NCBI GenBank assembly: GCA_015178975.1
Contig: WHVD01000013.1
Coordinates: 1-64,000 of the forward strand
Direction of reading: 5' to 3'
DNA length: 64,000 bases
Source: Hysterangium stoloniferum
Taxonomy: Eukaryota; Basidiomycota; Agaricomycetes; Hysterangiales; Hysterangiaceae
The notes under the pieces were generated by a model. The model was not told the DNA's origin. It made no database searches and saw only the letters and a list, made by a program, of their open reading frames with translations. Shown piece by piece: positions 1 to 8,524 of the stretch; positions within the stretch are counted from its first letter, which is position 1; each line of letters starts with the position of its first letter. The translations under genes and the position numbers were made by a program.

Positions 1-66
1 TGCTGATACAGGTGCTAGTAGTCATATGACTCCTCATAGTCATTGGCTGCGTAACTACACACCATT

Positions 67-3000
67 ATGTGTCCCAATCAAGTTAGCAGATCATACTGTT
101 ATCTACTCTGCAGGAGTTGGTTCTGTGGTATTCACCCAGTTATAAATGGAAGGAATCGCGATCTGTGGAGCTTACAAGAGTTTTGCATGTACCACAACTG
201 CGCAGTAACCTACTGTCTTGTCTTTATCTCCAAAGGCACAAAGGACTACTCATACACATTGATCGAACACAATGCATTTCAAACACTCTGGACAGACTAT
301 GTTTACAGCCAGAGTTACTGCACAGATGCAGGTATCCTCAATGGTGTCACTGCACCTATTATTGAGCAAGCTGGTGCTGTCTCCACCCTTCCCTTTGATA
401 TCAATCTCTGGCATCGCCGTCTTGGACACCACAGCTATGCTGATGTCCAGAAGATGATCAGAGAAGGATTGGTGGTTGGCTTAAACCTTGACTCAAAGGA
501 ACAGCCTGATCCCATCTGTGAACCTTGCCTTGCTGGCAAAATGACTGCTAGTCCATTCCCTATCTCACCAAGTCATTCTCAGACACCACTTGAACTTATT
601 CATAGTGATCTACATGGACCACTTCCTGTGCAAACAACTGAGGGTTATCACTACTGGATAACCTTTATTGATGATTGCACCAAGTTGCGAGCTGTTCTGT
701 TCTTGAAACGGAAGAGTGATGCATTTGAAGCATTCAGGAGATACAAAGCTTATGCTGAGAATCTTCTGGGTTGCAAGGTCAAAGCTCTGCAGGATGACAA
801 AGGGGGGGAGTATATGTCAAATGCCTTTATCAAGTTTACAGATGAATGTGGAATAGTACGCCGCCATACTACTCGCAATCGCCCTCAACAGAATGGAGTT
901 GCAGAAAGAGCCAATCGCACTATGGCTGATCATGTCACTGCCATGATGCATGAGGCCCGTATGCCTGCTTCTTTCTGGAACCATGCTGTGACATCTTATG
1001 TCTATGTATGGAATCGTCTACCTACTGCACCATTGCCTAAAACTACACCCTATGAGCAATGGTACAAGCAGAAACCAGATGTGAGCAACTTGCGAGTGTG
1101 GGGGTGTACTGCCTATGTTTACATTCAAAAGGACAAAAGGAAGTCACTTCAGTCACACATGGAGAAATGCCTCTTTCTAGGCTATCCTGTGGGATACAAA
1201 GGTTGGCAATTCTACAACCCTGTTACAAAGAAGTTTATCATCTCTGAACGGGCTGTATTTGATGAACGCCACTTTCCTGGTCTATCTACTACTGGACCAA
1301 TGCCTAATATTAGGCTTTTCCCAAATATACCAAACTCTGACATTCCTTTATTTGTGCCAGAAGTAGAGAGGGATAATGATATTTCTGTCCCTCCTACTCA
1401 TATTCCTGCACCTCCTGCTTATATTCCTGCACCTCCTGTTCAGATTCCTGCACCTCCTGCTCAGATTCCTGCACTTCCTGAACCCATTCAACTACCTCCT
1501 CCACCTGCACCAGAACCACAGCTTCGTCGCTCTCAGCGTGTTCCAAAGCAACCTGGTGAATGGTGGAAGGTACAACCAGCTCCAGCTCTAGCTGAAGATG
1601 ATGATGAAGACATTGATTATGAGGAAGTACAGATTGTTGGAACAGCTTCAACTGCTGATCCACAAAACTACAAGCAGGCTATGAAAGGTGATGATGCAGA
1701 TAAATGGCAAGAGGCTATCAATGCAGAGTATAATACACTGGTAGAAAACAAGACATGGGAACTTGTTGACCTCCCAGTTGGTGCAAAGGCAATTGGTTCT
1801 GGTTGGGTGTTTAAAGTCAAACACAATGCAGATGGCACAATTGAGCGTTATAAAGCTCGCCTTGTTGCCAAAGGATACTCACAACGTCCTGGCATTGACT
1901 ACAATGAAGTGTTTGCACCTACTTTTAGACCTGCAACTCTGCGTTTGATTCTGGCCCTAGCTGCCATTGAAGACATGGACTTGCGCTCTGTTGACATTTC
2001 TGCTGCTTTCACCCATGGTGACCTTGATGAGACAATTTATATGAGACAACCTGAAGGCTTCCATCAAGGAGGTCCTAATAAGGTTCTCAGACTCTTGAAA
2101 TCACTTTATGGTCTCAAGCAGGGATCTCGTCAATGGAACATCAAGTTACATGGTGCACTTACTGAAATGGAGTTCAAACGAATTGAATCTGATACCTCTG
2201 TTTACATTTATTCAAATGGAGAGGTGAAGATCTTTGTACCCATTTACATTGATGATATTACATTTGCATCCAAGTCCACTCTTGCCATTGACAAAGCTGT
2301 CAAGCAATTGTCCCTGCATTTCAAATGCCGTGATCTTGGACCCACTGTTTATTTACTTGGTGTGGGAGTTGGCAGAGATCGCTCTAAGAGACTCCTTACT
2401 CTTGATCAGCGACAGTTTATTCTCAACATGCTTGAGCGTTATAACATGTCTGACTGTCATCCAGTTCTCACACCTATGACACCTGGTACATCTCTTTCCA
2501 AAGAAATGGGTCCTGAGAATGCTGCAGAGGTGGATTTCATGCGTAGTGTTCCTTATCTCAGTGCTGTTGGGTCTTTACAATACCTGGCTACTATGACCCG
2601 TCCAGATATTGCTTATACTGTGTCCTACTTGGCACGTTTTAATGGCAATCCTGGACCAAAGCATTGGACAGCAGTGAAGCACTTGTTCAGATACCTAAAA
2701 GGTACACTGGAATACAAGTTGCATTACTCTGGTAAATGTGGCTCTGAACTATTCACCACATACACTGATGCTGCTCATGGTGATTGCATTGATTCTGGAA
2801 GATCCACTGGTGGTTATGTAACTATGATGGCTGGAGGTGCTATTGGCTGGAGTAGTAAACTGCAAAGTATTGTCACACTTTCTACAACTGAAGCAGAATT
2901 TGTCTCTGCTGTAGAAGCTGGCAAGGAGATTGCCTGGATGCGGCAAATCCTAGGTGAATTTGGCTACCAAGTTGATCAACCCTCCACTCTACACATTGAC

Positions 3001-3216
3001 AACCAGTCTGCCATCAGTGTTGCTAAGAACCCTGAGCATCATGGAAGGATGAAACATCTTGACCTGCGCTACTATTGGCTTAGGGATGCTGTAAATGCCA
3101 AGTGTATTGCTCCTTCCTATATTCCTACTGCAGAACAAATTGCAGATATTCTAACCAAGCCTCTATCTACTCCCAAGGTTCAATTTTGCCGTGATGGAAT
3201 GGGTATAAGGACTTAG
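67..3216 (+). CDS. copia Pol polyprotein (integrase, reverse transcriptase, RNase H), frameshifted protease
   Basis: The open frame covers about 1049 codons but is only the genuine reading frame from about nt 310. Upstream the protease motif DTGASSHMT is in the frame starting at nt 2. The matching continuation (RVLHVPQLRSNLLS) is in a second frame, MHFKHSGQTMFTA is back in the first, and the rest is in a third, so at least three indels break the protease. Downstream I see the HHCC zinc region around LWHRRLGHH and CEPCLAGK, the integrase acid residues in HSDLHGPL (residue 181), LQDDKGGEY and NGVAERANR, the reverse-transcriptase box YIDD (residues 727-730, a variant of YVDD), and RNase H motifs TDAAHGD, TTEAEF, HIDNQSA and KHLDLRYYW. 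The end ADILTKPL is typical of copia Pol. Catalytic boxes of integrase, RT and RNase H are kept, so the loss of protease is probably recent. Confidence 0.93.
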   Translation: MCPNQVSRSYCYLLCRSWFCGIHPVINGRNRDLWSLQEFCMYHNCAVTYCLVFISKGTKDYSYTLIEHNAFQTLWTDYVYSQSYCTDAGILNGVTAPIIEQAGAVSTLPFDINLWHRRLGHHSYADVQKMIREGLVVGLNLDSKEQPDPICEPCLAGKMTASPFPISPSHSQTPLELIHSDLHGPLPVQTTEGYHYWITFIDDCTKLRAVLFLKRKSDAFEAFRRYKAYAENLLGCKVKALQDDKGGEYMSNAFIKFTDECGIVRRHTTRNRPQQNGVAERANRTMADHVTAMMHEARMPASFWNHAVTSYVYVWNRLPTAPLPKTTPYEQWYKQKPDVSNLRVWGCTAYVYIQKDKRKSLQSHMEKCLFLGYPVGYKGWQFYNPVTKKFIISERAVFDERHFPGLSTTGPMPNIRLFPNIPNSDIPLFVPEVERDNDISVPPTHIPAPPAYIPAPPVQIPAPPAQIPALPEPIQLPPPPAPEPQLRRSQRVPKQPGEWWKVQPAPALAEDDDEDIDYEEVQIVGTASTADPQNYKQAMKGDDADKWQEAINAEYNTLVENKTWELVDLPVGAKAIGSGWVFKVKHNADGTIERYKARLVAKGYSQRPGIDYNEVFAPTFRPATLRLILALAAIEDMDLRSVDISAAFTHGDLDETIYMRQPEGFHQGGPNKVLRLLKSLYGLKQGSRQWNIKLHGALTEMEFKRIESDTSVYIYSNGEVKIFVPIYIDDITFASKSTLAIDKAVKQLSLHFKCRDLGPTVYLLGVGVGRDRSKRLLTLDQRQFILNMLERYNMSDCHPVLTPMTPGTSLSKEMGPENAAEVDFMRSVPYLSAVGSLQYLATMTRPDIAYTVSYLARFNGNPGPKHWTAVKHLFRYLKGTLEYKLHYSGKCGSELFTTYTDAAHGDCIDSGRSTGGYVTMMAGGAIGWSSKLQSIVTLSTTEAEFVSAVEAGKEIAWMRQILGEFGYQVDQPSTLHIDNQSAISVAKNPEHHGRMKHLDLRYYWLRDAVNAKCIAPSYIPTAEQIADILTKPLSTPKVQFCRDGMGIRT

Positions 3217-3315
3217 TTTCTTGTTTTCTTTCTTACTCTCTGTAGTTTAGCAAAGTCTCTCTCTCTCTCTCTCTCTGTTTCTTTTTCTTTGGAGACATGT
3301 GAGATCAGGGGGGTC

Positions 3316-3664
3316 TGTTAAAACTGCCTCCACTGTCTCCAAAACCTTCTGGAACCTTCTAGAACCTTCTAGAAGCTTCCAGCATGTTCCAGGGTATTCC
3401 CAGTTCATTTCCCATGACAGCTGTCAATCAGCTGTCACTTTGTATTCCAGCTGTCAATCAGCTGTCAGTTTCCATTCAAGCTGTCAATCAGCTGTCACTT
3501 ATGACAGCTGTCAACCAGCTGTCAACCAGCTGTCACTTATGACAGCTGACAAGCCTACTGATGTATAACATATATAAGCTTGTAGTTAGTGACCTGAATA
3601 GTAACAACTTTCCTCAGACTTGTGTGTGTCACGTGTCACAGTAAGTCACAGGTCACTTTTAACA
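3316..3664 (+). repeat. LTR of copia family M (3' LTR), 349 bp
   Basis: It begins TGTTAAAACTGCC and ends CACTTTTAACA, giving the inverted ends TGTTAAAA/TTTTAACA. A TATA-like motif lies at about 3569-3577. The first half holds nine CAGCTG hexamers in GACAGCTGTC-like contexts between 3417 and 3550. The inverted copy at 3902-4250 has the same length, and by eye I found one substitution between them (T versus C near 3385). Further copies are at 7157-7505 and 8977-9260, with a remnant ending at 13335. Confidence 0.95.
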
Positions 3665-3901
3665 GTATAGACGTAGCAAACTCGCAAAGAAGTTGAGAAA
3701 AAAGGTATTTAACTCGAGGTCCAGACGGTAGTCTCGAGGGAAACTCAGCCTTAGTGGCGTACAAGTTCCTCCCTACTAGCAACAGCAATAAGGCTGGGCC
3801 TGGCAGGGGAATATAAAGTATAGGCTGAAACTTACTCAAAAGAAGCGAGTTTGCAAAACGTTATACAGTACTAGAGCGCTTAGAGCGCGGGGCCCATAAC
3901 C
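3665..3901 (-). other. Leader of an inverted family-M copia copy, between two inverted LTRs
   Basis: This spacer lies between the plus LTR and the minus LTR. Read on the minus strand it starts with the primer-binding site immediately after the LTR and continues as an untranslated leader. Its two ends form an imperfect inverted repeat (GTATAGACGT...GCAAACTCGC at 3665 and the complement at about 3847-3868). A minus-strand open frame across it is probably not a gene. Confidence 0.6.
3889..3901 (-). other. Primer-binding site, half-tRNA(iMet) type
   Basis: On the minus strand, directly after the LTR end at 3902, the sequence reads GGTTATGGGCCCC. Its complement GGGGCCCATAACC is the anticodon stem-loop of initiator Met tRNA around CAT, not a tRNA 3' end. 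Drosophila copia is known to prime with a 5' fragment of tRNA-iMet cut in the anticodon loop, and its PBS has this sequence type. The same site occurs next to two other LTRs in this window. Confidence 0.8.
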
Positions 3902-4250
3902 TGTTAAAAGTGACCTGTGACTTACTGTGACACGTGACACACACAAGTCTGAGGAAAGTTGTTACTATTCAGGTCACTAACTACAAGCTTATATATGTTA
4001 TACATCAGTAGGCTTGTCAGCTGTCATAAGTGACAGCTGGTTGACAGCTGGTTGACAGCTGTCATAAGTGACAGCTGATTGACAGCTTGAATGGAAACTG
4101 ACAGCTGATTGACAGCTGGAATACAAAGTGACAGCTGATTGACAGCTGTCATGGGAAATGAACTGGGAATACCCTGGAGCATGCTGGAAGCTTCTAGAAG
4201 GTTCTAGAAGGTTCCAGAAGGTTTTGGAGACAGTGGAGGCAGTTTTAACA
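3902..4250 (-). repeat. Inverted LTR of copia family M, 349 bp
   Basis: It is the reverse complement of the LTR at 3316-3664, with the same length and about one difference. It is followed on its minus strand by a primer-binding site, so it represents a 5' LTR plus leader of a minus-strand copy whose body is missing. Its right edge abuts a copia integrase reading frame that opens at exactly 4251. Confidence 0.93.
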
Positions 4251-4760
4251 TGAATCCCACCTCCCTCCCTCATTCTGGGGACATGCTGTCATTGCCATTA
4301 CTCATGTGCGCAACTGCTCACCTACCACTGCTCTTAAGCATTCTGTGCCTTATACTGTTTGGCATAGTAGGAAACCAGAAGTATCACATCTTAGGGTATT
4401 TGGCTGTACTGCTTATGTGCATGTACAGAAGGATCAACGTATTGGACTTGGCTCTCATACACAGAAATGTGTCTTTATTGGATATCCTCCAGATTATAAG
4501 GGTTGGATGTTTTACAATCCCTTGACTAAGAAGACTATTATCAGTAATAATGCTGTCTTTGATGAGAGAGTCTTACCAGGCTTGTCTAAACCTGCCATAC
4601 CTTCTACTCCTACTGCTCCTGATGTTCTTCCTGATACTCCACAATTTATTGATTTGTTTATTCCTGGACCCTCTAGGTCTATTCAGGTGGGAGCCCAGCC
4701 TAATCAGATGGGAGCTCCACAGGAACCAAATCCAGTGGGAGATGGTCAGAATAATGCTTT

Positions 4761-5004
4761 TGTTAGATTATATAATACCAACCATTGTTCCAACTGGGAC
4801 CATATGGTGTACAGCTCTGAGTTCAGTGTGTATATGATCTAATAGGAATGGCACTTAGGGTTATATCCTTAAGTACAGTGTAAGACCAAACCTACCCAAG
4901 GTCAGATGGTGTAGTGGTTAACACCTTCGTTATGTAATTGAGAGATCCTGGGTTCAATCCCCAGTCTGGCTATTCATTTTCTACATTACTCATGTTTTCT
5001 AACA
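4761..5004 (+). repeat. tRNA-bearing solo LTR, family A, copy 1
   Basis: The repeat starts TGTTAGATTATA and ends TTTTCTAACA (244 bp) and is flanked on both sides by GCTTT, a 5-bp target duplication. TG...CA ends plus a 5-bp duplication are the mark of LTR integration. It carries a tRNA-like Pol III unit in its 3' half. Other copies are at 10987-11230 (minus) and 12871-13115 (plus), each with a different target duplication. Confidence 0.88.
4900..4972 (+). ncRNA. tRNA-like Pol III unit in family-A LTR (TGT in anticodon position)
   Basis: The 73 nt fit standard tRNA numbering. The acceptor stem GGTCAGA/TCTGGCT closes over seven pairs with wobbles, the D stem is GTGT/ACAC, the variable loop has five nucleotides, and the T stem CTGGG/CCCAG encloses the loop TTCAATC. 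Positions 34-36 are TGT (Thr), but position 33 is A instead of T and the anticodon stem has a T-T mismatch and wobbles. Box A is TGGTGTAGTGG, box B is GGTTCAATCCC, and a TTTT terminator follows at 4977. It is probably transcribable but not a decoding tRNA. Confidence 0.7.
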
Positions 5005-5330
5005 GCTTTGCCTCCTGGTCCTAGTTCCAACTCTGATTCTAATTCTGAACATTCTGAACGTTCACTGAGTCCTCCTCCTCAACCACGTCGCAATCCACCC
5101 AGAAACAGAGTTCCTCCTAAGCGTTTCTGGCAAGTTGACCCTGCTCACATCCACAACTATAGAGAATCTACTCCTGTAGTTGAGTCCAGTGATGAGGCAG
5201 AGGATTCTCCACTACATTCTCCTCCTCCAGTTGAGTCTGAGGAAGACACCCTAGCTACCAGTGAGGGAGATCTTTACATTGGTGTGGATGAAGCCTTTGA
5301 GTTTGCCTACAAGGCCAGTGCTCATGATGA

Positions 5331-5581
5331 TGTTAAAGGCATAGAAAAGAATTGACCCAGCCTGGGATTGAACCAAGGACCTCCTGGCTTTATATGCAGG
5401 TGCTCTTAACCACTGAGCTACTGGACCTATAGTCTAGTATTATATGATGGATTATATATACATATATATAAGGACTTATGTTGCCAACTTGTGCTCTTAT
5501 AACAGTTTATATAACTGATGGCAAACCTGGGTCTTATAACAGTCTGTCACATATAGATATTGTATTTTCCCATTTCTAACA
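5331..5581 (-). repeat. tRNA-bearing LTR, family B, copy 1, at a chimeric junction
   Basis: This is a 251-bp TG...CA repeat, the reverse complement of the copy at 8055-8305. The left flank is GATGA inside copia pol; the right flank is CGCTT inside a minus-strand gag. There is no target duplication and the two flanks belong to different elements, so it most likely marks a recombination between two B copies, or the surviving end of a larger element. Confidence 0.85.
5353..5427 (-). ncRNA. tRNA-like Pol III unit in family-B LTR copy 1
   Basis: It is the same 75-nt module as at 8209-8283, on the minus strand. Box A TAGCTCAGTGG and box B GGTTCAATCCC are preserved, and a TTTT run follows on the minus strand near 5346. 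Confidence 0.65.
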
Positions 5582-7156
5582 CGCTTTCCCTGCGTTGGAT
5601 TAGCGATGTCAAGGACGGTCCTTCTCGTCGAGCCTCTCTCGTTAGTCTCACTAACGAGAACCTGGTTAGGTGAAGAGAAGTCGTCGGTGATTCTAAAATC
5701 TACTTCCTGACCCTCTGCTAACATTACGCGTGGTTTCTGGAACCTGTAACGTTCCCGGTGTGTTTGGACCCAAGCGTTAATCAGAGCTTCTTGCAGGTTA
5801 TTAGCATAAGTCCGCAAACTCATGATATCGTTGATGGGTTGTCCTTGAAGAAGGTAGAGTCATTCTGTAGGCAGCATGAGAATGAGTCTGCATGTCTCAT
5901 CTCCTCTGTCCTGGTGGAACCCGTACAAAAAACGATAGAGTTTAACTCTCCATTGGATATAGTGGACGGGTGTCTCGCGATCATGACCAACTTGTCGAAA
6001 TTTCATGGCTTCCCATTCTAAGGCCAAGGATTCACGCCAGCGAGTTCCAAGCAATCTTTCCACAATGCCCCAAAGAAATGACCCATGAGATTGACTGAAT
6101 TCAGTACGATGCTCACGGTCTAGGGTGCTCCACCAGACCTTAGCGTTTCCCGTAAGTCGTCTTGGCAGAGCGAGTCCTAACATCACACTCAAAGAGTCTG
6201 ATATCTCTGCAAGACTCATGATGTCCATGATATAGTCCAAGGCCTTGGATTGGGCTCCATCGTATTCGGGGAGGTCAGACCATTTGATCTTGAGGTCGCT
6301 GGTGTTAAGAGTGATCTTCTTGTCCTTAGGTAAGTCATCAATAAGCACGCTAGCTTGAGACCACGTCGGAGTTCGAAAAGGGGTGTTAGGCACTCCATTG
6401 TGGCGCTCCCCACGTCCCGAGTTCCCTCCTCGGTGTGAAGTGTTCGAACTCCCGGATGAATCACTAGGGGGTCCTCCTGATGGCAAGAAGGGATTCGAAG
6501 TGATCGGCAGAGAATGGCGGGGACTGTCTGGATTCAGCGATCCTCGACCAGCAACTGGGCCAGCTATACCCTCAGTGAATGCTGTAGAGAAGGACGGTCG
6601 ACCCTTGCTGGCGACTGATTGATTTCTGACAGTGGTCACTTCGTTCCCGACGTTAGGGCTGTTAGGAACTCCCTCAAACGCGACGCGAGAGTGAGGATCT
6701 CCCTGAAAAGGCGTGGGACCAGATTCCATTGCGATTCATCTCTCCATCTCCATCGTGTTCAGGAGTCGATGCGGCTAAGGTTGATGAAAGGGAGCACAGA
6801 CCTCAATCCTCTTTTCTTGAAGGCGTTCTATCACCTGCATCCTCAAGTCCAGCGGAAAGTCCTCCATTATCACAGGACGGTTGAGAGAAGATAGGAAACG
6901 AGTATCTGGAGACCCATTTAGGTTGCGAACGAACAAATCAGTCGTAGAGATAGGCGAATCGGGGACCTGAATCGAGTCGTTATAGGGGAGGAGTACCTCT
7001 AAAACCATCTTATCGAGTCTTCTTTGATTTCGTTTCAGCCGACCCCTTAGAGTGAAGTACGCAAACGGCAGATTTGGCGTGACTCCATTGAGAGACTCCT
7101 CCAACATGCAGATATACATGTACTGGTAGTCAACCTTAGGCACGACATGGTCTCCG

Positions 7157-7505
7157 TGTTAAAAGTGACCTGTGACTTACTGTGACACGTGACACACACA
7201 AGTCTGAGGAAAGTTGTTACTATTCAGGTCACTAACTACAAGCTTATATATGTTATACATCAGTAGGCTTGTCAGCTGTCATAAGTGACAGCTGGTTGAC
7301 AGCTGGTTGACAGCTGTCATAAGTGATAGCTGATTGACAGCTTGAATGGAAACTGACAGCTGAGTGACAGCTGGAATACAAAGTGACAGCTGATTGACAG
7401 CTGTCATGGGAAATGAACTGGGAATACCCTGGAACATGCTGGAAGCTTCTAGAAGGTTCTAGAAGGTTCCAGAAGGTTTTGGAGACAGTGGAGGCAGTTT
7501 TAACA
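7157..7505 (-). repeat. Solo LTR of copia family M
   Basis: A full-length 349-bp copy in minus orientation. Flanks are CTCCG on the left and CTCTG on the right, a target duplication differing by one C-to-T change at a CpG. It splits the gag-like frame of the surrounding pseudogene. Confidence 0.9.
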
Positions 7506-8054
7506 CTCTGCCGAGCAGGACATGCAGGATCTGCAACGCATTATCATGCATACGAAGTGCTTCAAGGAATAGAGAAAACACCTCCTGCTTGAGAATCCTT
7601 CTTCCACCTTCTGTAGCGGTAGTCACCTCATTCGACCATTCAGGAATTGATCGGGTCAAGTCCTCAAGGTTCCCTGGTCGCGTGAATAAATCTCGCGCCG
7701 ATAAGATCGCCTGGTAACGACCTAACCACACTGCTACAGTCACTGGTAAAATGGGGTAATCCGTATTGTACTCCTCTACAAAGGGGGTAACCAGATCATC
7801 GGAGATTCGATCGGTGTAGTACATATCCCATTGTAAGTCGATGGGCTGAGCATAGATCATATGACCTCCAAGGAACTGCTTGAGAATAACCTGTCTCAGA
7901 GGGAACCTGAGAACAGGCGAGGGTGCTTGACCAGCCTCAACATTGGCTCCAGGGGCGTTCGACTGCCCGAGTGACGAGCATTCTTCAGGTGGGTCGGGTG
8001 GAATGTTCGTTGATGAATCCGCTACTACTCTGGAAGGATTCTCCAGAGGAGTTG

Positions 8055-8305
8055 TGTTAGAAATGGGAAAATACAATATCTATATGTGACAGACTGTTAT
8101 AAGACCCAGGTTTGCCATCAGTTATATAAGCTGTTATAAGAGCACAAGTTGGCATCATAAGTCCTTATATATATGTATATATAATCCATCATATAATACT
8201 AGACTATAGGTCCAGTAGCTCAGTGGTTAAGAGCACCTGCATATAAAGCCAGGAGGTCCTTGGTTCAATCCCAGGCTGGGTCAATTCTTTTCTATGCCTT
8301 TAACA
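8055..8305 (+). repeat. tRNA-bearing solo LTR, family B, copy 2
   Basis: This 251-bp repeat starts TGTTAGAAATGGG, ends CTATGCCTTTAACA and is flanked by AGTTG on both sides. It interrupts the gag-like frame; removing it and one target copy restores the reading frame. It is the best-preserved B copy. Confidence 0.9.
8209..8283 (+). ncRNA. tRNA-like Pol III unit in family-B LTR copy 2
   Basis: About 75 nt. The acceptor GGTCCAG/CTGGGTC closes with two wobble pairs, the D stem is GCTC/GAGC, and the T stem CTTGG/CCAGG encloses TTCAATC. The anticodon arm is degenerate: CCTGC faces CCAGG across an 8-nt loop ATATAAAG. Box A TAGCTCAGTGG and box B GGTTCAATCCC match the Pol III consensus, and TTTT follows at 8288-8291. 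This looks like a Pol III unit rather than a decoding tRNA. Confidence 0.7.
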
Positions 8306-8505
8306 AGTTGATCCTTGGAGAGTTGACGAAGACTTCCTCAAGGTGACATTACGGGGTGGTTCCAAATTAGCGGATTTTTGACGAGGCATGGAGCTACTCG
8401 GAGCTGATGAAGACCTAGGTGTTTGGTTCTTGCCCGTAGTCATTCGCGTGTTCGAGTTTTAGTAGTCCAATAATAAGATCTTTCTTCGTAGGAAAAGAAC
8501 GGTCC

Positions 8506-8519
8506 GGCCCAGATCACCA
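8506..8519 (-). other. Putative primer-binding site of the gypsy-like element
   Basis: On the minus strand, five bases after the L-family LTR end at 8525, the sequence is TGGTGATCTGGGCC. It starts with TGG, the complement of a CCA tRNA end. The primer tRNA was not identified. Confidence 0.4.
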
Positions 8520-8524
8520 CTGAC

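Larger units (their letters stand above)
1..3664 (+). mobile_element. Ty1/copia retrotransposon (family M), 5' end outside window
   Basis: The stretch reads, in order, protease, GAG-pre-integrase zinc-binding region, integrase, copia-type reverse transcriptase and RNase H, then a purine-rich tract (3301-3313, with a run of six G) and a 349-bp LTR (3316-3664) that starts TGTT and ends AACA. The order integrase before reverse transcriptase defines the copia superfamily. The 5' LTR, gag and the start of the protease lie left of the window, so the left target duplication cannot be checked; the right flank is GTATA. A (TC)n run lies just upstream of the polypurine tract. An inverted, almost identical LTR copy lies 237 bp downstream. 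Confidence 0.95.
4251..5330 (+). pseudogene. copia Pol fragment (integrase C-terminus and linker)
   Basis: Reading from 4252 the frame gives HESHLPPSFWGHAVIAITHV, the integrase stretch that precedes the SHLRVFGCTAYVHVQKD motif (GAG/integrase C-terminal region of copia). It then runs into a proline-rich linker and ends at FEFAYKASAHDDVK before the reverse transcriptase. A 244-bp solo LTR (4761-5004) interrupts it. With the insert and one target copy removed, the frame continues without a stop (NNA then LPPGPSS). The fragment is cut at the left by an M LTR and at the right by a B-family repeat at 5331. Confidence 0.85.
5582..8443 (-). pseudogene. gypsy-like Gag-type coding region, interrupted
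   Basis: The likely start is the ATG at 8441-8443 (MTTGKNQTPRSSSAPSSS). The frame runs into a B-family solo LTR (8055-8305), resumes with TPLENPSRVVADSST, is interrupted again by an M solo LTR (7157-7505), and continues as VDYQYMYICMLEESLNG. A stop follows at 6775, then a second block (6729-5860) and a last block near 5823-5582 with a frame change. The block near 6150-5900 contains KVWWSTLDREHR and WRVKLYRFLYGFHQDRGDE, the spacing seen in retrotransposon capsid/Gag proteins. No zinc knuckle, RT or integrase is visible. A primer-site-like TGGTGATCTGGGCC and an L-family LTR lie just upstream (8506-8976), so this is probably the gag half of a minus-strand LTR element whose pol is lost at the 5331-5581 junction. 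Confidence 0.6.

Noticed and set aside
1376..1663. Leucine- or glutamate-repeat small proteins on both strands.
   Set aside because: They are other-frame readings of the proline-rich linker (IPAPPA repeats) of the copia polyprotein.
3254..3277. (TC)n microsatellite.
   Set aside because: It is a simple pyrimidine run next to the copia polypurine tract, without further meaning I can support.
4900..4972. Genuine tRNA-Thr(TGT) gene.
   Set aside because: T33 is replaced by A, the anticodon stem is mismatched, and the module lies within a mobile LTR with several copies that share the defect.
5331..8305. Inverted B repeats at both ends looked like terminal inverted repeats of a DNA transposon.
   Set aside because: The right copy has its own 5-bp duplication (AGTTG on both sides), so it is an independent solo insertion. 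B copies elsewhere are also single and separately duplicated.
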